Of a DNA stretch of 64,000 nt, positions 1-9,749 are shown piece by piece. The DNA lies in NCBI RefSeq assembly GCF_005671395.1, contig NZ_CP040428.1, positions 1,054,001-1,118,000 on the forward strand. Direction: 5' to 3'. The notes below the pieces were generated by a model. The model saw only the letters and a list, made by a program, of their open reading frames with translations, was not told where the DNA came from and made no database searches. The first letter of the stretch is position 1; the number at the start of each line of letters is the position of its first letter. Source of the DNA: Jejubacter calystegiae (GTDB lineage Bacteria > Pseudomonadota > Gammaproteobacteria > Enterobacterales > Enterobacteriaceae). The position numbers and the translations under genes are program-made.

Positions 1-69
1 CGCAAAGGGAGAACCGAGATCTTCCGGCATCCAGCGGCGCCAGTCGTGCTTCAGACGCCCGTCAGACAT
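1..69 (-). CDS. fliH: Flagellar assembly protein FliH, N-terminal fragment
   Basis: The first 23 codons of a gene continue off the left edge. The peptide begins [20 protein letters not shown], which matches the start pattern of enterobacterial FliH (short polar start, then W-x-P-x-D-L). FliH is the cytoplasmic partner and negative regulator of the export ATPase FliI. The ATG overlaps the end of fliG by 8 bp, the usual fliG-fliH coupling. Only position and the short N-terminus support the call. Confidence 0.8.
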   Translation of the reverse strand, partial: MSDGRLKHDWRRWMPEDLGSPFA

Positions 70-1048
70 ACTCGTCCTCGCCACTGCTCAGTACAATCTC
101 GCCGCTTTCCGCCAGGCGGCGCACCACCATCAGAATGCTCTTCTGCTCGGTCTCGACCTGAGACATACGTACCGGGCCGCGGGAACTGAGATCTTCGCTG
201 AGAATCTCGGCCTGGCGACGGGACATATTGCGGAAGAACTTGTCGCGCAGCGGCTGTTCAGCCCCTTTCAGTGCAACGATAAGCGATTCGTTTTCCACAT
301 CCTGCAGGATGCGCTGAATGCTGCGATCTTCCATTTCGACCAGGTTTTCGAACAGGAACATTTCGTCGATAATCTTCTGCGCCAGTTCGCCGTCGTATTC
401 GCGAACCGCCTCGATAGCCGCCTCTTCCTGCTGCGATTTCATCAGGTTCAGGATCTCCGCCGCCGGACGGATACCGCCCATCTTACTGCGCTTGATGTTC
501 TGACCATCCAGCAGGTTGTTAAGCACTTCGGTCAGTTCCTGCAGCGCCGCCGGCTGAACGCCGCCAAAGGTCGCGATACGCAGCATGATGTCGTTGCGCT
601 CGCGGTCGTCGAATCGTGCCAGTACGTCCGCCGCCTGGCCGCGTTTGAGATGTACCAGGATGGTCGCGATGATCTGAGGATGCTCTTCGCGGATCAGATC
701 GTACACCATCTGAGGCTCCATGAAGTTCAGGGTTTCGATACCGTTGGTACTGTTCTGAGAATCCAGCAGATCTTCCAGCAGGCTGGAGGCGCGCTCTTCA
801 CCCAGCGCCTTCACCAGAACGCTACGCACGTAGTCATTGGTATTTACGCTCAGGGCGGAGAAGTCCGCCGCATCTTTATGGAATTCGCGCAGGACTTCGG
901 CCAGCTGCTCATGGGTAAAGCTGGTCATGTTGACCATCGCGGAGCTGATCTGGGTCACTTCCTGATTGTTGAGGTGTTTAAACACCTCAGCAGCCCGGGC
1001 TTCTCCCAGCGTCATCATCAGGATGGCGCTCTTCTCAATCGCATTCAT
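62..1048 (-). CDS. fliG: Flagellar motor switch protein FliG
   Basis: 328 residues, close to the 331 of E. coli FliG. It forms the rotor ring on the MS ring and carries the charged C-terminal torque helices that meet MotA. Visible landmarks are the N-terminal start [20 protein letters not shown] (FliF-binding domain), the middle-domain segment [14 protein letters not shown] near residues 120-135, and the C-terminal charged segment [19 protein letters not shown] near 268-288. It lies 3 bp after fliF and overlaps fliH by 8 bp, so fliF-fliG-fliH are one transcription unit. Confidence 0.97.
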   Translation of the reverse strand: MNAIEKSAILMMTLGEARAAEVFKHLNNQEVTQISSAMVNMTSFTHEQLAEVLREFHKDAADFSALSVNTNDYVRSVLVKALGEERASSLLEDLLDSQNSTNGIETLNFMEPQMVYDLIREEHPQIIATILVHLKRGQAADVLARFDDRERNDIMLRIATFGGVQPAALQELTEVLNNLLDGQNIKRSKMGGIRPAAEILNLMKSQQEEAAIEAVREYDGELAQKIIDEMFLFENLVEMEDRSIQRILQDVENESLIVALKGAEQPLRDKFFRNMSRRQAEILSEDLSSRGPVRMSQVETEQKSILMVVRRLAESGEIVLSSGEDEYV

Positions 1049-1051
1049 GGG

Positions 1052-2776
1052 TTATTTCTGCTCTTTACTTAGCCATTGACGGATCACCAAGGCAATCACC
1101 TGCGGCTCCTGGTCGGCCATGTTGCGGATGGTCTGGCTGTGCATTTCTGTTTCAGTACGCAACTGGGCACGGGCGTTCTCTTCCTGCTCGGCACGGGTGC
1201 TCTGGCGCGGCGCTTCCGGTTTGGCCCGACGGGCTTCTTTATCGGCCTCGATTTGCATGCGCGTCAGTTCACGCTGTTTCTCGAGCTGCGGACGAATGCC
1301 CTTACGCCACAGAATCCACGCCACCAGAAGTACTACCAGATAACGCAGGCCAGAGAGCATCAGGTCGATGAAGCGATCCTGCTGCCAGAACGGCAGTTCC
1401 ACGCTCAGCTCGCTGTTATCGGTGAACGGCGAATTCACTACGCTCAGGTTATCGCCGCGATCGGTTGAGTAGCCCATCGCACCGCGTACCAGCTGATTGA
1501 TCTGATCCATCTGCGCCTGGCTCAGGGCGACCGGCTTACCTTCTTCGTCATTCTGATAGTTCACCACCACCGCAACGGACAGACGCTCAATATTACCTTT
1601 GCCTCGTTTGGTATGGGTCAGCGTGCGGTCCACTTCATAGTTGGCGGTTTCATCGCTGCGATTGCTGTACGGGCCACTCTGGGTCGAGTTGGTGCTTACC
1701 GTATTTCCTGCCGCTGCGTTATTGTTGTTATTGTTGTTGGCGCCAGCGTTAGCGTTGTTATTCCCCTGGGCGGGCGGCGTTTCAATCGGCGCGCTCGGCG
1801 GTGGTGCGGGCTGGTTGCTTAGCGCTCCCGGCACGCCACCCACGTTGCCCATACCGGCCTGCTGACTCTGGCTGGTCTGGCGGCTGCGCAGCGCCATTTT
1901 TTCCGGATTGTTATTAGGCTGATACTGTTCCGCCGTCTGTTCATGGGTCGAAAAGTCAATCTGCGCTGTCACCTGCGCGTGCACGTTCTGGCTGCCGACC
2001 ACCGGCGCCAGTATTGACTGGATACGCTGCTGATAATCGGCTTCAACTTCGGCGATATACTTAAGCTGCGAGGCATTCAACGACTGTTCATCGCTGCCTG
2101 ACTGAGTCAGCAGGCGGCCGCTCTGATCCACCACGGTAACGTTACCTACTGGCAGACCCGGTACCGCACTGGAAACCATATAGGCGATAGCATTCACCTG
2201 ACCGCTATCCATGGTGCGACCCGGATACAGGTTCAGCGTAACGGATGCCGTGGGCTGCTTCTGCTCACGCACAAAAAGAGAGGGTTTAGGAATAGCCAGG
2301 TGGACGCGCGCGTTGCGCACCGGCCCCAGAGTTTCCATGGTCCGCGCCAGTTCACCTTCCAGCGCGCGCTGGTAGTTCACCTGTTCGCTGAACTGGCTGA
2401 TGCCGAACTTCTCTTTATCCAGTAGTTCAAAGCCTATCGCACCACCTTTCGGTAATCCCTGTTGAGCCAGCTTCAGGCGCGCGTCATGTACTTTATCCGC
2501 CGGAACCATGATCGCGCCGCCGCTATCGCTAAAGCGATAGGGCACCTTCATCTGTTCAAGCTGAGCAATCACCGCACCGCCATCCTGGTCGCTGATGTTG
2601 CTATAAAGGACGCGATAGTCAGGGGAGCGAGCCCAAAGCAGAGCCGCAATAACCACGGCCACCGCCGCTGCTATGGAAACGAGTAAAAGAAGTCTGGGGT
2701 TTGCACGAAAACGTTCCAGTTGGGCCATTAGGCCTGCAGTTTTATTCGTGGGTATGCCGTTTGACTGGGCACTCAT
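1052..2776 (-). CDS. fliF: Flagellar MS-ring protein FliF
   Basis: 574 residues, slightly longer than E. coli FliF (552). It builds the MS ring in the inner membrane on which the switch and export apparatus assemble. Two membrane segments are visible, near residues 29-49 and 468-490, flanking a large periplasmic part. The periplasmic part carries a Pro/Asn-rich low-complexity stretch at about residues 322-360, with runs of three and seven asparagines, which accounts for the extra length. The C-terminal cytoplasmic tail should bind FliG, whose gene starts 3 bp downstream. Confidence 0.97.
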   Translation of the reverse strand: MSAQSNGIPTNKTAGLMAQLERFRANPRLLLLVSIAAAVAVVIAALLWARSPDYRVLYSNISDQDGGAVIAQLEQMKVPYRFSDSGGAIMVPADKVHDARLKLAQQGLPKGGAIGFELLDKEKFGISQFSEQVNYQRALEGELARTMETLGPVRNARVHLAIPKPSLFVREQKQPTASVTLNLYPGRTMDSGQVNAIAYMVSSAVPGLPVGNVTVVDQSGRLLTQSGSDEQSLNASQLKYIAEVEADYQQRIQSILAPVVGSQNVHAQVTAQIDFSTHEQTAEQYQPNNNPEKMALRSRQTSQSQQAGMGNVGGVPGALSNQPAPPPSAPIETPPAQGNNNANAGANNNNNNNAAAGNTVSTNSTQSGPYSNRSDETANYEVDRTLTHTKRGKGNIERLSVAVVVNYQNDEEGKPVALSQAQMDQINQLVRGAMGYSTDRGDNLSVVNSPFTDNSELSVELPFWQQDRFIDLMLSGLRYLVVLLVAWILWRKGIRPQLEKQRELTRMQIEADKEARRAKPEAPRQSTRAEQEENARAQLRTETEMHSQTIRNMADQEPQVIALVIRQWLSKEQK

Positions 2777-3047
2777 GCCATATTCCTGCCTGATTATCTA
2801 AATGAAGTCATTAACGCGTACTGAATGGGTTACCCGATCCTCAGGGCCACACTCTTTAGCGTCCGGCTTCGGGGTAGACATTATTTGCGATTTGCACCGA
2901 TATCGATGGGTGAATAAGCCTGCCTTTTTGCCTGCTATTTACCGGTTTTGTTTGCATTCCACTGTGTTATGGTGCGCAACACTGATACAAGCCTGGCGAA
3001 ACAGGCTAAATAATCAGCGATTCGACAATCTGGTTTAAGGTGAAAAT
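2777..3047. promoter_or_regulatory. Divergent fliF / fliE control region
   Basis: This 271-bp non-coding gap separates the divergent fliFGH and fliE genes. In enterobacteria both are class II promoters activated by FlhDC; that is family knowledge, and no FlhDC box was resolved here by eye. A small stem-loop (AGCCTG, 6-nt loop, CAGGCT) lies at 2990-3007 in the likely fliE leader. An open frame at 2802-3038 has no recognisable content and was not called. Confidence 0.5.
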
Positions 3048-3389
3048 ATGGCCGTTCCGGCAATAAATAGTGTTGTTGAAAGCATGCAAGCGCTGGCTGC
3101 GCAGGCATCCGGCGGTATTCAGTCGCCAGCCGTTAATCTTAATTCCGCCTTGCAGGAAAAAAGCGAAACCCGCTTTTCCGATGTACTGCTGGATAGCGTG
3201 AAGAGCCTGAATGAAGTTCGTAACCAGTCTTCCGCCATGACGGAGAAGTTTATGCTCGGCGCCCCGGACGTGAGCCTGAATGACGTGATGGTCGGGATGC
3301 AAAAGTCATCCCTGGCGCTGAACCTGGGTGTGCAGGTGCGTAATAAGCTGGTGAGCGCCTACCAGGAAATTATGAGTATGCCGGTCTGA
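3048..3389 (+). CDS. fliE: Flagellar hook-basal body protein FliE
   Basis: 113 residues (E. coli 104). FliE is the junction protein between the MS ring and the proximal rod, and is exported early. The C-terminal half (SLNDVMVGMQKSSLALNLGV, then VRNKLVSAYQEIMSMPV) is the conserved FliE signature. It is transcribed alone and divergently from fliF, as in E. coli. A tandem repeat array follows instead of another flagellar gene. Confidence 0.96.
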   Translation: MAVPAINSVVESMQALAAQASGGIQSPAVNLNSALQEKSETRFSDVLLDSVKSLNEVRNQSSAMTEKFMLGAPDVSLNDVMVGMQKSSLALNLGVQVRNKLVSAYQEIMSMPV

Positions 3390-3441
3390 TTGTGAATGGG
3401 GAGAGGAGGAAAAGAGGCAATCCGACCCTGGAGCCGCTGAT

Positions 3442-3687
3442 CACCCTCACCCCGTCCCTCTCCCTAAAAGGGAGAGGGGGAAAACCAAAGCTAACATAGT
3501 CCCCTCTCTCCTTTGAGATGTACGCTCAAGAAAACCGAAGCTAACATAACCCCCGCTCCCCTTTTAAGATGTACGTTCAGAAAACCGGAGCCAACATCGT
3601 TCCCGCTCCCCTTTTGAGATGTACGTTCAGAAAACAGGAGCCAGCATAGTCCCCTCTCCCCTTTGGGGAGAGGGTTAGGTGAGGGGG
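3442..3687. repeat. 50-bp tandem repeat array bracketed by inverted-repeat hairpins
   Basis: Four imperfect copies with a period of exactly 50 bp begin at 3481, 3531, 3581 and 3631. Each copy starts with AAAACC/AGGAGC-type sequence, contains CCCGCTCCCC-type pyrimidine runs and ends with GAGATGTACGTTCAG (the last copy is cut short by the right hairpin). The array is framed by two perfect hairpins: CCCTCTCCC-5 nt-GGGAGAGGG at 3456-3478 and CCCTCTCCCC-3 nt-GGGGAGAGGG at 3652-3674. Outer arms CCCTCACCCC (left) and GGTGAGGGGG (right) are inverted. The left hairpin could also end fliE transcription, and the right one cheW transcription. Confidence 0.85.
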
Positions 3688-3692
3688 AAGGG

Positions 3693-4208
3693 TTACAGCG
3701 CAAGCGCGCTGGCATCACCGTGAATCTTATCAACCAGCTCCATCTCTTCACTGCTCAGCAGTTTTTCGATATCGACCAGAATCACCATCCGCTCATCAAT
3801 GGCCCCCAGCCCCACCAGGTACTCGGTGGACAGCGTCACAGAAAACTCCGGCGCCGGTTTTACCTGTTCGGCGGTCAGGGAAAGGACATCAGAAACGCCA
3901 TCCACCACAATGCCCACCACCCGCTGGTTCACGTTCAGAACAATCACCACGGTGTTATTGTCGTAGCGGATATTTTCCTGAGCGAATTTGACCCTAAGAT
4001 CGACGATCGGCACGATAATGCCGCGCAGGTTGGTAACACCTTTAATAAACTCCGGCGTATTGGCGATGCGGGTAACGCGATCGTAACCGCGAATCTCCTG
4101 CACCTTAAGAATCTCGATACCGTACTCTTCATTGCCCAGCGCAAAAATCAGGTACTCCTGTCCGAGGTTTTCAACCGCCATCTGGTTGTCTGAAGTCATG
4201 CTCATCAT
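3693..4208 (-). CDS. cheW: Chemotaxis coupling protein CheW
   Basis: 171 residues from the chosen start (E. coli 167). CheW is a soluble SH3-like scaffold linking chemoreceptors to the kinase CheA. Strongly conserved segments are [38 protein letters not shown] and [20 protein letters not shown]. The reading frame is open further upstream to 4238, but AGGAGA lies 7 nt before the ATG at 4208, so this start was preferred; another ATG three codons later is possible. It follows cheA by 26 bp. The usual downstream receptor and cheRBYZ genes are missing. Confidence 0.96.
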   Translation of the reverse strand: MMSMTSDNQMAVENLGQEYLIFALGNEEYGIEILKVQEIRGYDRVTRIANTPEFIKGVTNLRGIIVPIVDLRVKFAQENIRYDNNTVVIVLNVNQRVVGIVVDGVSDVLSLTAEQVKPAPEFSVTLSTEYLVGLGAIDERMVILVDIEKLLSSEEMELVDKIHGDASALAL

Positions 4209-4234
4209 GCTGATATCTCCTGGATACGCTGCCG

Positions 4235-5941
4235 TCACGCAATGACGTCGGCGATACGTTTGTCACGACATAAAAGTGGCAACGCGGCCACATCCACAAT
4301 CAGGGCTACACTGCCATCCCCCAGAATGGTGGCGGCGGAAATACCGGGAACTTTGCGGTAATTCATCTCCAGGTTTTTGACCACTACCTGGTGCTGCCCA
4401 ATTAACTGATCGACCAGCAGCGCGTATCGTCTTCCTGCACTCTGCAGAATAACGGCAATTCCCTTGCCCGGTTCAGTCTGGGCATCGCTAATATTCAGCA
4501 CCTCATGGAGCTGAATCAACGGCAGATACTCTTCGCGCACCTGCAACATCAGTTCGCCGCCTGCCATCGGGTGCAGCGCTTTTTCCTGAGGCTGTAGCGA
4601 CTCCATCACCGCGTTCAGCGGCAGAATAAAGGTCTCTTCCCCTACCCTGACCGACATCCCGTCAAGGATCGCCAGCGTCAACGGTAGGATAATGCGGATG
4701 GTGGAACCCTTATCTTTCTCGGAACGGATTTCCACATAACCGCCCATGTCCTGGATATTTCGCTTCACAACGTCCATACCCACGCCACGGCCGGAAACAT
4801 CCGTCACCTTTTCCGCAGTAGAGAATCCCGGCGCGAAGATCAGCATCCAGACCTCTTCGTCGCTGATGTTTTCGCTAACGTCCATCCCCTGAGAAACCGC
4901 CCTGGCGAGAATTTTTTCCCGGTTAAGACCGGCGCCGTCGTCGATCACTTCGATGACGATGTTGCCCCCCTGATGCTCCGCAGAGAGGATCAGGTTGCCT
5001 CGGGCGGATTTGCCCTTCGCCAGGCGGGTTTCGCCATCTTCAATACCGTGGTCGATACTGTTACGCACCAGGTGAGTCAGCGGGTCGATAATGCGTTCGA
5101 TCAGGCTCTTATCCAGTTCAGCCGAACCACCATGCAGCGTCAGTTCCACCTGCTTTTGCAGCTTGCCAGCCAGATCGCGTACCAGACGCGGGAAGCGACT
5201 GAAGACATACTCCATCGGCATCATACGGATGGACATCACCGACTCCTGCAGATCGCGCGCGTTGCGCTCCAGCTGACCGATGCTGTTCAGCAGATCGCCG
5301 CTGATCGCCGGGTCGAGCGAAGTAGACAGCTGCGACAGCATGGACTGGGTGATAATTAGCTCGCCGACCTGGTTAATGATCTGGTCAACTTTCTCTACCG
5401 CCACGCGGATACTGCTGGACTCCTGGACCGCGCTACGCTGTGGACGGGCCACTGCCGCCGGGGCTTTAGGCTGTACCGCTTCAGGACGCTTTTCCGCGGG
5501 TTCGGGCTGCTCGTTTTGCACCACCGTCGGTTTGACCAATTCGGCCGACACCGGCACAGCGGTAATCTGGTCCGGCTCTACGATGAAGCACATCACGGCA
5601 ACGATATCGTCGGCTGGCGTCTGGGTGTCCAGGGTCGCAATCAGGCTGTCTCCCTGCTGCTGATGCGCCACAACGGCGCCCAGATTGCCCAGTTCTTCAA
5701 GCAACAGCGCAGGTTCGTTCTCTTTTAATTTGCTCAGCGTCACCTGCAGGTGAGTATGCTCAGCCGCTGCGTCTACCGGTGCCTGCGGGGCAAGCGCAGA
5801 GGGGGTCGCGGTTTCTGGCGCGTTGCCTTCCTTCGCGGCTTTGTTCTCCAGCGCCAGTTCGCGCAACGCCTGACAGATATATTCAAAGCTCGCGCTGTCC
5901 GGCTCCTGGGACGATTTATAAGCCTCTAGTTGCTCTTGCAT
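4235..5941 (-). other. Possible internal start giving CheA short form
   Basis: Met96 of this CheA lies in [12 protein letters not shown], the same context as the internal start that gives the short CheA form in E. coli (Met98 there). A purine-rich stretch (GGAAACCAAAG) precedes the ATG. The product would lack the HPt histidine. Conservation of the codon and leader is seen directly; production of the short form here is inferred. Confidence 0.55.
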
Positions 5942-6226
5942 AATATCTTTGGTTTCCAGAAACAGGTTGATGATGTCGCCATTTAGCGCCAGTTCACCAC
6001 AGCGGGCTTCATCCAACAGGTTTTCCAGCAGGTGCGTGGTCTCCTGCAAAATGCTGAAGCCAAATGTTCCCGCTCCGCCTTTAATCGAATGAGCCGAACG
6101 GAAAATCGCATTCATCAACTCCTTATCGGGCGTCTGCGGATCCAGCTCCAGAAGGTGCTGTTCCATATCCGCCAGGAGTTCGTCGGCCTCGTCAAAGAAT
6201 GTCTGATAAAAATCACTAATATCCAT
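4235..6226 (-). CDS. cheA: Chemotaxis histidine kinase CheA
   Basis: 663 residues (E. coli 654). CheA autophosphorylates in receptor arrays and passes phosphate to CheY and CheB. The HPt (P1) domain has the phosphorylation motif with His46 in [16 protein letters not shown]2 region follows, then an Ala/Pro-rich linker near residues 225-265, dimerisation helices, the HATPase domain ([13 protein letters not shown]-box; DDGAGLN and [12 protein letters not shown] glycine boxes) and a C-terminal CheW-like P5 domain ending VIA. It lies 28 bp after motB in the motA-motB-cheA-cheW order of E. coli. Confidence 0.98.
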   Translation of the reverse strand: MDISDFYQTFFDEADELLADMEQHLLELDPQTPDKELMNAIFRSAHSIKGGAGTFGFSILQETTHLLENLLDEARCGELALNGDIINLFLETKDIMQEQLEAYKSSQEPDSASFEYICQALRELALENKAAKEGNAPETATPSALAPQAPVDAAAEHTHLQVTLSKLKENEPALLLEELGNLGAVVAHQQQGDSLIATLDTQTPADDIVAVMCFIVEPDQITAVPVSAELVKPTVVQNEQPEPAEKRPEAVQPKAPAAVARPQRSAVQESSSIRVAVEKVDQIINQVGELIITQSMLSQLSTSLDPAISGDLLNSIGQLERNARDLQESVMSIRMMPMEYVFSRFPRLVRDLAGKLQKQVELTLHGGSAELDKSLIERIIDPLTHLVRNSIDHGIEDGETRLAKGKSARGNLILSAEHQGGNIVIEVIDDGAGLNREKILARAVSQGMDVSENISDEEVWMLIFAPGFSTAEKVTDVSGRGVGMDVVKRNIQDMGGYVEIRSEKDKGSTIRIILPLTLAILDGMSVRVGEETFILPLNAVMESLQPQEKALHPMAGGELMLQVREEYLPLIQLHEVLNISDAQTEPGKGIAVILQSAGRRYALLVDQLIGQHQVVVKNLEMNYRKVPGISAATILGDGSVALIVDVAALPLLCRDKRIADVIA

Positions 6227-6254
6227 AATCGCTCGCCGCTCTAACGTTCCTGTA

Positions 6255-7166
6255 TTAGGACGCCGGAGGAACCTGTTCCTGAATCTGCTGGATCCCCTGC
6301 GGATCCTCCTCGCTCAGGGAGATGTCCCGCGCCTCATTGTTATCTTCATTCAGAATCTCATGTGCTTTTTCTTTGGTCAGAATCAGGATGCTGATTCGAC
6401 GGTTCGAGGGATCGTCCCCGGGCACGTTTTTCAGATTCATCGCGTCGGCCATCCCCACCACCCGCAGGATCTTATTGGCCTGCAGGCCACCGGCAACCAG
6501 CTCACGGCGCGAAGCATTGGCGCGGTCAGCGGAAAGTTCCCAGTTACTGTAGCTACGTTCGCCGTTTGCATAAGGGGCGTCATCGGTATGGCCGGAAAGG
6601 CTGATGCTATTGGGGATATCGTTCAGGACCGGTGCAATCGCGTGCAGGATATCCCGCATATAGGGTTCAACCTCTTTGTTGCCGCTACGGAACATGGGCC
6701 GCTGCTGGCTATCGATTATCTGAATACGCAGGCCGTCATTCAGTAACTTAATCTTCAGGTTGGGCTGTAGCTCTTTCAGGCGAGGGTCATTTTTAATCAG
6801 TTGATCGAGACGCTCACGCACCCGATTCAGACTCTGCATATCCCGCTGGCGGCTGCTATCCGCACGGCGCTTCTGGACCTCTCCCTGGACCTTCATCATA
6901 TCGTCACCGCCGCCCGGAATGGTGCTGTCGCTCAGGCTGAAGCGATCGCCATTCGACATCGCCGTCTTCAGCGGCATTTGAAAATATTCGGCAATCTGGT
7001 GGCGCTCTTCAGGCGTGGAGTTAGACAGCAGCCACATTACCAGGAAAAACGCCATCATCGCGGTCATAAAGTCTGCGTAGGCAATCTTCCACGAGCCGCC
7101 GTGATGGCTGTGCCCGTGCGATTTCTTTTTTTTGACGATAATGACGGAACTGTCTTTTTTACTCAT
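6255..7166 (-). CDS. motB: Flagellar stator protein MotB
   Basis: 303 residues (E. coli 308). MotB anchors the stator to peptidoglycan and shares the proton channel with MotA. A basic, His-rich N-terminus ([14 protein letters not shown]) precedes the single membrane segment, which contains the essential Asp32 in [18 protein letters not shown]. The C-terminal OmpA-like domain ([20 protein letters not shown], then [16 protein letters not shown]) binds the wall. It starts 6 bp after motA. Confidence 0.98.
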   Translation of the reverse strand: MSKKDSSVIIVKKKKSHGHSHHGGSWKIAYADFMTAMMAFFLVMWLLSNSTPEERHQIAEYFQMPLKTAMSNGDRFSLSDSTIPGGGDDMMKVQGEVQKRRADSSRQRDMQSLNRVRERLDQLIKNDPRLKELQPNLKIKLLNDGLRIQIIDSQQRPMFRSGNKEVEPYMRDILHAIAPVLNDIPNSISLSGHTDDAPYANGERSYSNWELSADRANASRRELVAGGLQANKILRVVGMADAMNLKNVPGDDPSNRRISILILTKEKAHEILNEDNNEARDISLSEEDPQGIQQIQEQVPPAS

Positions 7167-7172
7167 GGCCGA

Positions 7173-8048
7173 TTATTCCGTGCTGTTGCCGGCTTTCTTC
7201 ACCTGGCGTACGTGCTCTTCCAGTTCGGTAAACGACGGACGCTCGGTGGAGTACAGCGTCTTACGGCCGAACTCAACGGAGATTTGCGGAGCATAACCAT
7301 GGATGCTGGACAGCAGCGTGACCTTGATGCACTGCATCATCTTGATGTTTTCACTGCTCTTCTGGCGCAGCAGCGCCGCCAACGGCAGAATAAAGCCGTA
7401 AGCCAGCAGGATCCCCAGGAAAGTCCCCACCATGGCGTGGGCGATCAGCGCCCCCAGTTCGGCGGCCGGGCGATCCGCAGCCGCCAGGGCGTTAACCACC
7501 CCCATGACCGCGGCCACAATACCAAATGCGGGGAAAGCGTCGCCGACCTGGTTAAGACTGCTGGCCGGAACTTCGTTTTCGCTTTCGCAGGTTTCGATCT
7601 CTTCGTCCATGAGCGCCTCTATTTCGAAGGCATTCAGGTTCCCACTGATCATCAGACGAAGGTAATCGACGATAAACTCCATCAGTTGCTTATCGTCCAT
7701 CAGGCGGGGATAGGCAGAAAAAATCGCGCTGCTGGCGGGATCTTCAATATCCGCTTCCAGCGACATCATCCCGTTCTGGCGCCCTTTAGCGAGCAGCAGA
7801 AACATCAGCGCCATCAGATCCATATACATCTCTTTGGTGTATTTAGACCCACGAAACAGGCGTGGAAACGCTTTCATGGTGGCGCGAATAGCCTTACCGT
7901 TATTACCGACCACAAATGCGCCGACACCAGCGCCGCCGATAATCAAAAGTTCAGTGGGCTGGTACAGCGCGCCGAGCTGGCCGCCTGACAGCATAAACCC
8001 ACCAAAAACACATACAAATACAATGACATAACCGATAAGAACTAGCAC
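7173..8048 (-). CDS. motA: Flagellar stator protein MotA
   Basis: 291 residues (E. coli 295). Inner-membrane stator subunit with four membrane segments: two near the N-terminus (1-21 and about 33-50) and two near residues 170-220 (DAFPAFGIVAAVMGVVNAL, then MVGTFLGILLAYGFILPLAAL). A long cytoplasmic loop between them carries the residues that act on FliG. The start is GTG with AAGGGAATC just upstream, as in E. coli motA. It lies 57 bp after flhC, so it may be cotranscribed with flhDC or have its own promoter in the gap. Confidence 0.97.
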   Translation of the reverse strand: MLVLIGYVIVFVCVFGGFMLSGGQLGALYQPTELLIIGGAGVGAFVVGNNGKAIRATMKAFPRLFRGSKYTKEMYMDLMALMFLLLAKGRQNGMMSLEADIEDPASSAIFSAYPRLMDDKQLMEFIVDYLRLMISGNLNAFEIEALMDEEIETCESENEVPASSLNQVGDAFPAFGIVAAVMGVVNALAAADRPAAELGALIAHAMVGTFLGILLAYGFILPLAALLRQKSSENIKMMQCIKVTLLSSIHGYAPQISVEFGRKTLYSTERPSFTELEEHVRQVKKAGNSTE

Positions 8049-8105
8049 ACGATTCCCTTAACGATCCGATGCTTAACACAAATGCTTCCCGGGCGTTATG
8101 AAGAA

Positions 8106-8741
8106 TTACGCACGCCCCTGAGCGTTGTATCCCTCATTCGCCAGCGCGAGAGAAGCGCTGTGCCACTCATGCTCATCCAGCTTGAGTTGGTGTAAGAGGT
8201 TATCGGCCACCTCTTCGGAAAGTTTACTTTTTTTCACCGCCCGGGAAGGCGGGTTGCACAAACTGCACACAAAGTTGTGCTTCGGCTGATAGCTGTAGAC
8301 GATGAAAGCCCCTTTGCAGCAGGAACATTCGGTGCGATCCAGCATGCCGCTTTCGATAAAACGCAGTAGCGTCCAGGCGCGGGTCAGCCCCAGCACCGGC
8401 TCTTCTCCGGGGTTATGCGGCGGGCACTGTTCCAGATACAGGCGGTAGGCCTTAATGATCGCCTCAATCGGACGACACTTATCGGTCTTGAGCAGATACA
8501 GATAGATGTTGTAGAACATTGAGGAGTGAATATTCTGCTCCCATGCCATAAACCAGTCGACCGAGAATGGAAGCATGCCTTTCGGCGGCGGCGCTCCCCT
8601 TAGTTCCTTGTAAAGTTTTAGAAGGCGTCCCCGACTGAGGCTGGTCTCATTCTCAAGAATCTGCAAACGGGCGCCCAGGGAGATAAGCTCCATAGCCAGC
8701 TGAATATCCTGGATTTCACGAAGAATGCTTTTTTCACACAT
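8106..8741 (-). CDS. flhC: Flagellar master regulator subunit FlhC
   Basis: 211 residues, longer than E. coli FlhC (192) because of an extended acidic/His-containing C-terminal tail. With FlhD it forms the FlhD4C2 activator of class II flagellar promoters. DNA-binding and core regions ([20 protein letters not shown] and [18 protein letters not shown]) are well conserved. The zinc-binding cysteines Cys139, Cys142, Cys159 and Cys162 (CCKGAF and CSLCNPP) are present. The ATG lies 1 bp after the flhD stop, so translation is likely coupled. Confidence 0.97.
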   Translation of the reverse strand: MCEKSILREIQDIQLAMELISLGARLQILENETSLSRGRLLKLYKELRGAPPPKGMLPFSVDWFMAWEQNIHSSMFYNIYLYLLKTDKCRPIEAIIKAYRLYLEQCPPHNPGEEPVLGLTRAWTLLRFIESGMLDRTECSCCKGAFIVYSYQPKHNFVCSLCNPPSRAVKKSKLSEEVADNLLHQLKLDEHEWHSASLALANEGYNAQGRA

Positions 8742-8742
8742 A

Positions 8743-9093
8743 TCATGACAGCCTCTTGGCAGCAGGCATTTCCGGCTCGGTCAACGTACTGAGCAGATCG
8801 GTCGACAGCAGAATACCGGCATGAATCTGCTGCAGGCCGTCAATACGCGACTCTTTGGTCAAACGGCCAATGACACCGTCTTCATCAAAGCGCAGTCGGC
8901 AAATCACCTGATTGGTGGTCGATAGCTTGATCAGTTGAGAAAGCGAAAGCTCCTTCAGGGTGCTAATTGTTGATTCACTCAACCCCAGCCTGAAACTGGC
9001 GGCAGTTTCATCCTCCATGATTAAACGCTGAGCGAGTAACAGGTAAGACAGGTTAATGTTATGGATACTCTGCAGCTGTTTATCGATGTTCAT
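8743..9093 (-). CDS. flhD: Flagellar master regulator subunit FlhD
   Basis: 116 residues from the start [20 protein letters not shown]; the frame is open upstream but the extension is unlike FlhD. FlhD provides part of the DNA-contacting ring of FlhD4C2. The conserved signature [13 protein letters not shown] and the segment RVDDLQQIH (here [20 protein letters not shown]) are present. It is first in the flhD-flhC-motA-motB-cheA-cheW row, with a 656-bp AT-rich control region upstream. Confidence 0.95.
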   Translation of the reverse strand: MNIDKQLQSIHNINLSYLLLAQRLIMEDETAASFRLGLSESTISTLKELSLSQLIKLSTTNQVICRLRFDEDGVIGRLTKESRIDGLQQIHAGILLSTDLLSTLTEPEMPAAKRLS

Positions 9094-9749
9094 AGGCAAT
9101 AACTTTCCAAAAGAATAATAGGGCCAGACTATAAAATGCACACGCAAAGTTAACAATGAACAAGCACTGATTAACATATATTAAACATGTGAAATGAATA
9201 ACAACACTGGCGAACTTTCGGGCTTATTATTGTGATAAGTCCGAGGTTGTTCAATTTTAATTTTGTATATTTTTTACAATAATTGCGTTCTGAGGGAAAA
9301 AGTCAGATATGACGCGGCCTGAGAGGAAACCAAAACATAAAAATATAATAACTATAGTGATAATACGGCCAGAAAACGCCTGAAAAAAAGAGGCTTATAT
9401 GTAATTTTATGTAAGCAAAGGAACATCAAATCCAGAGCAGGCTTTCACTAACTAATTGAAATAAAACAAAATAAATAACAATGCGGTTAAAAATCGCAAT
9501 GTCATTGCTTTTATTTATCAAAACATCACCTCCATCTATAGGCAAGTTCATAAACGGAGTGTAAACAAATTCAGAAAACCCAGGACAATTCTAATAAGGA
9601 CGTTTTTATTATCTTATAAATATTATATTGTTAATTATATTTTATAAAATAGTAGATACTAAGATCCTTTATAAACCCTCTATAAACTAATAAAGAAAAA
9701 TACTCAACAATATAAAAATTAGAATAGGACAAATCTACTCAATAAAAAA
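9094..9749. promoter_or_regulatory. Long AT-rich flhDC control region and flgN 3' flank
   Basis: This 656-bp stretch has no gene-like open frame and is much richer in A and T than its neighbours, with dense runs such as AATATTATATTGTTAATTATAT near 9620-9640. It must hold the flhDC promoter(s) and probably a long leader, as in E. coli, where many regulators (CRP, H-NS, RcsB, OmpR and others) act. It also contains the 3' end of the flgN transcript. No hairpin terminator is obvious by eye. Confidence 0.6.
9188..9203. promoter_or_regulatory. Possible CRP site upstream of flhDC
   Basis: TGTGA-N6-TAACA matches the CRP consensus TGTGA-N6-TCACA at nine of ten arm positions. It lies 95-110 bp upstream of the flhD start. 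CRP control of flhDC is known in E. coli; here it is a sequence match only. Confidence 0.35.

Noticed and set aside
2802-3038. 78-residue open frame in the fliF-fliE gap
   Set aside because: Lies in the divergent class II promoter region and has no conserved content.
3481-3680. Possible CRISPR array
   Set aside because: The copies are directly tandem with no spacers and have degraded identity; no cas genes are nearby.
3491-3751. 86-residue open frame on the minus strand
   Set aside because: It translates the 50-bp repeat array and the cheW 3' end; repetition and lack of family pattern argue against a gene.
6801-7988. 395-residue open frame opposite motB and motA
   Set aside because: Antisense shadow of strongly conserved stator genes, His/Gln/Arg-rich composition with no motif.
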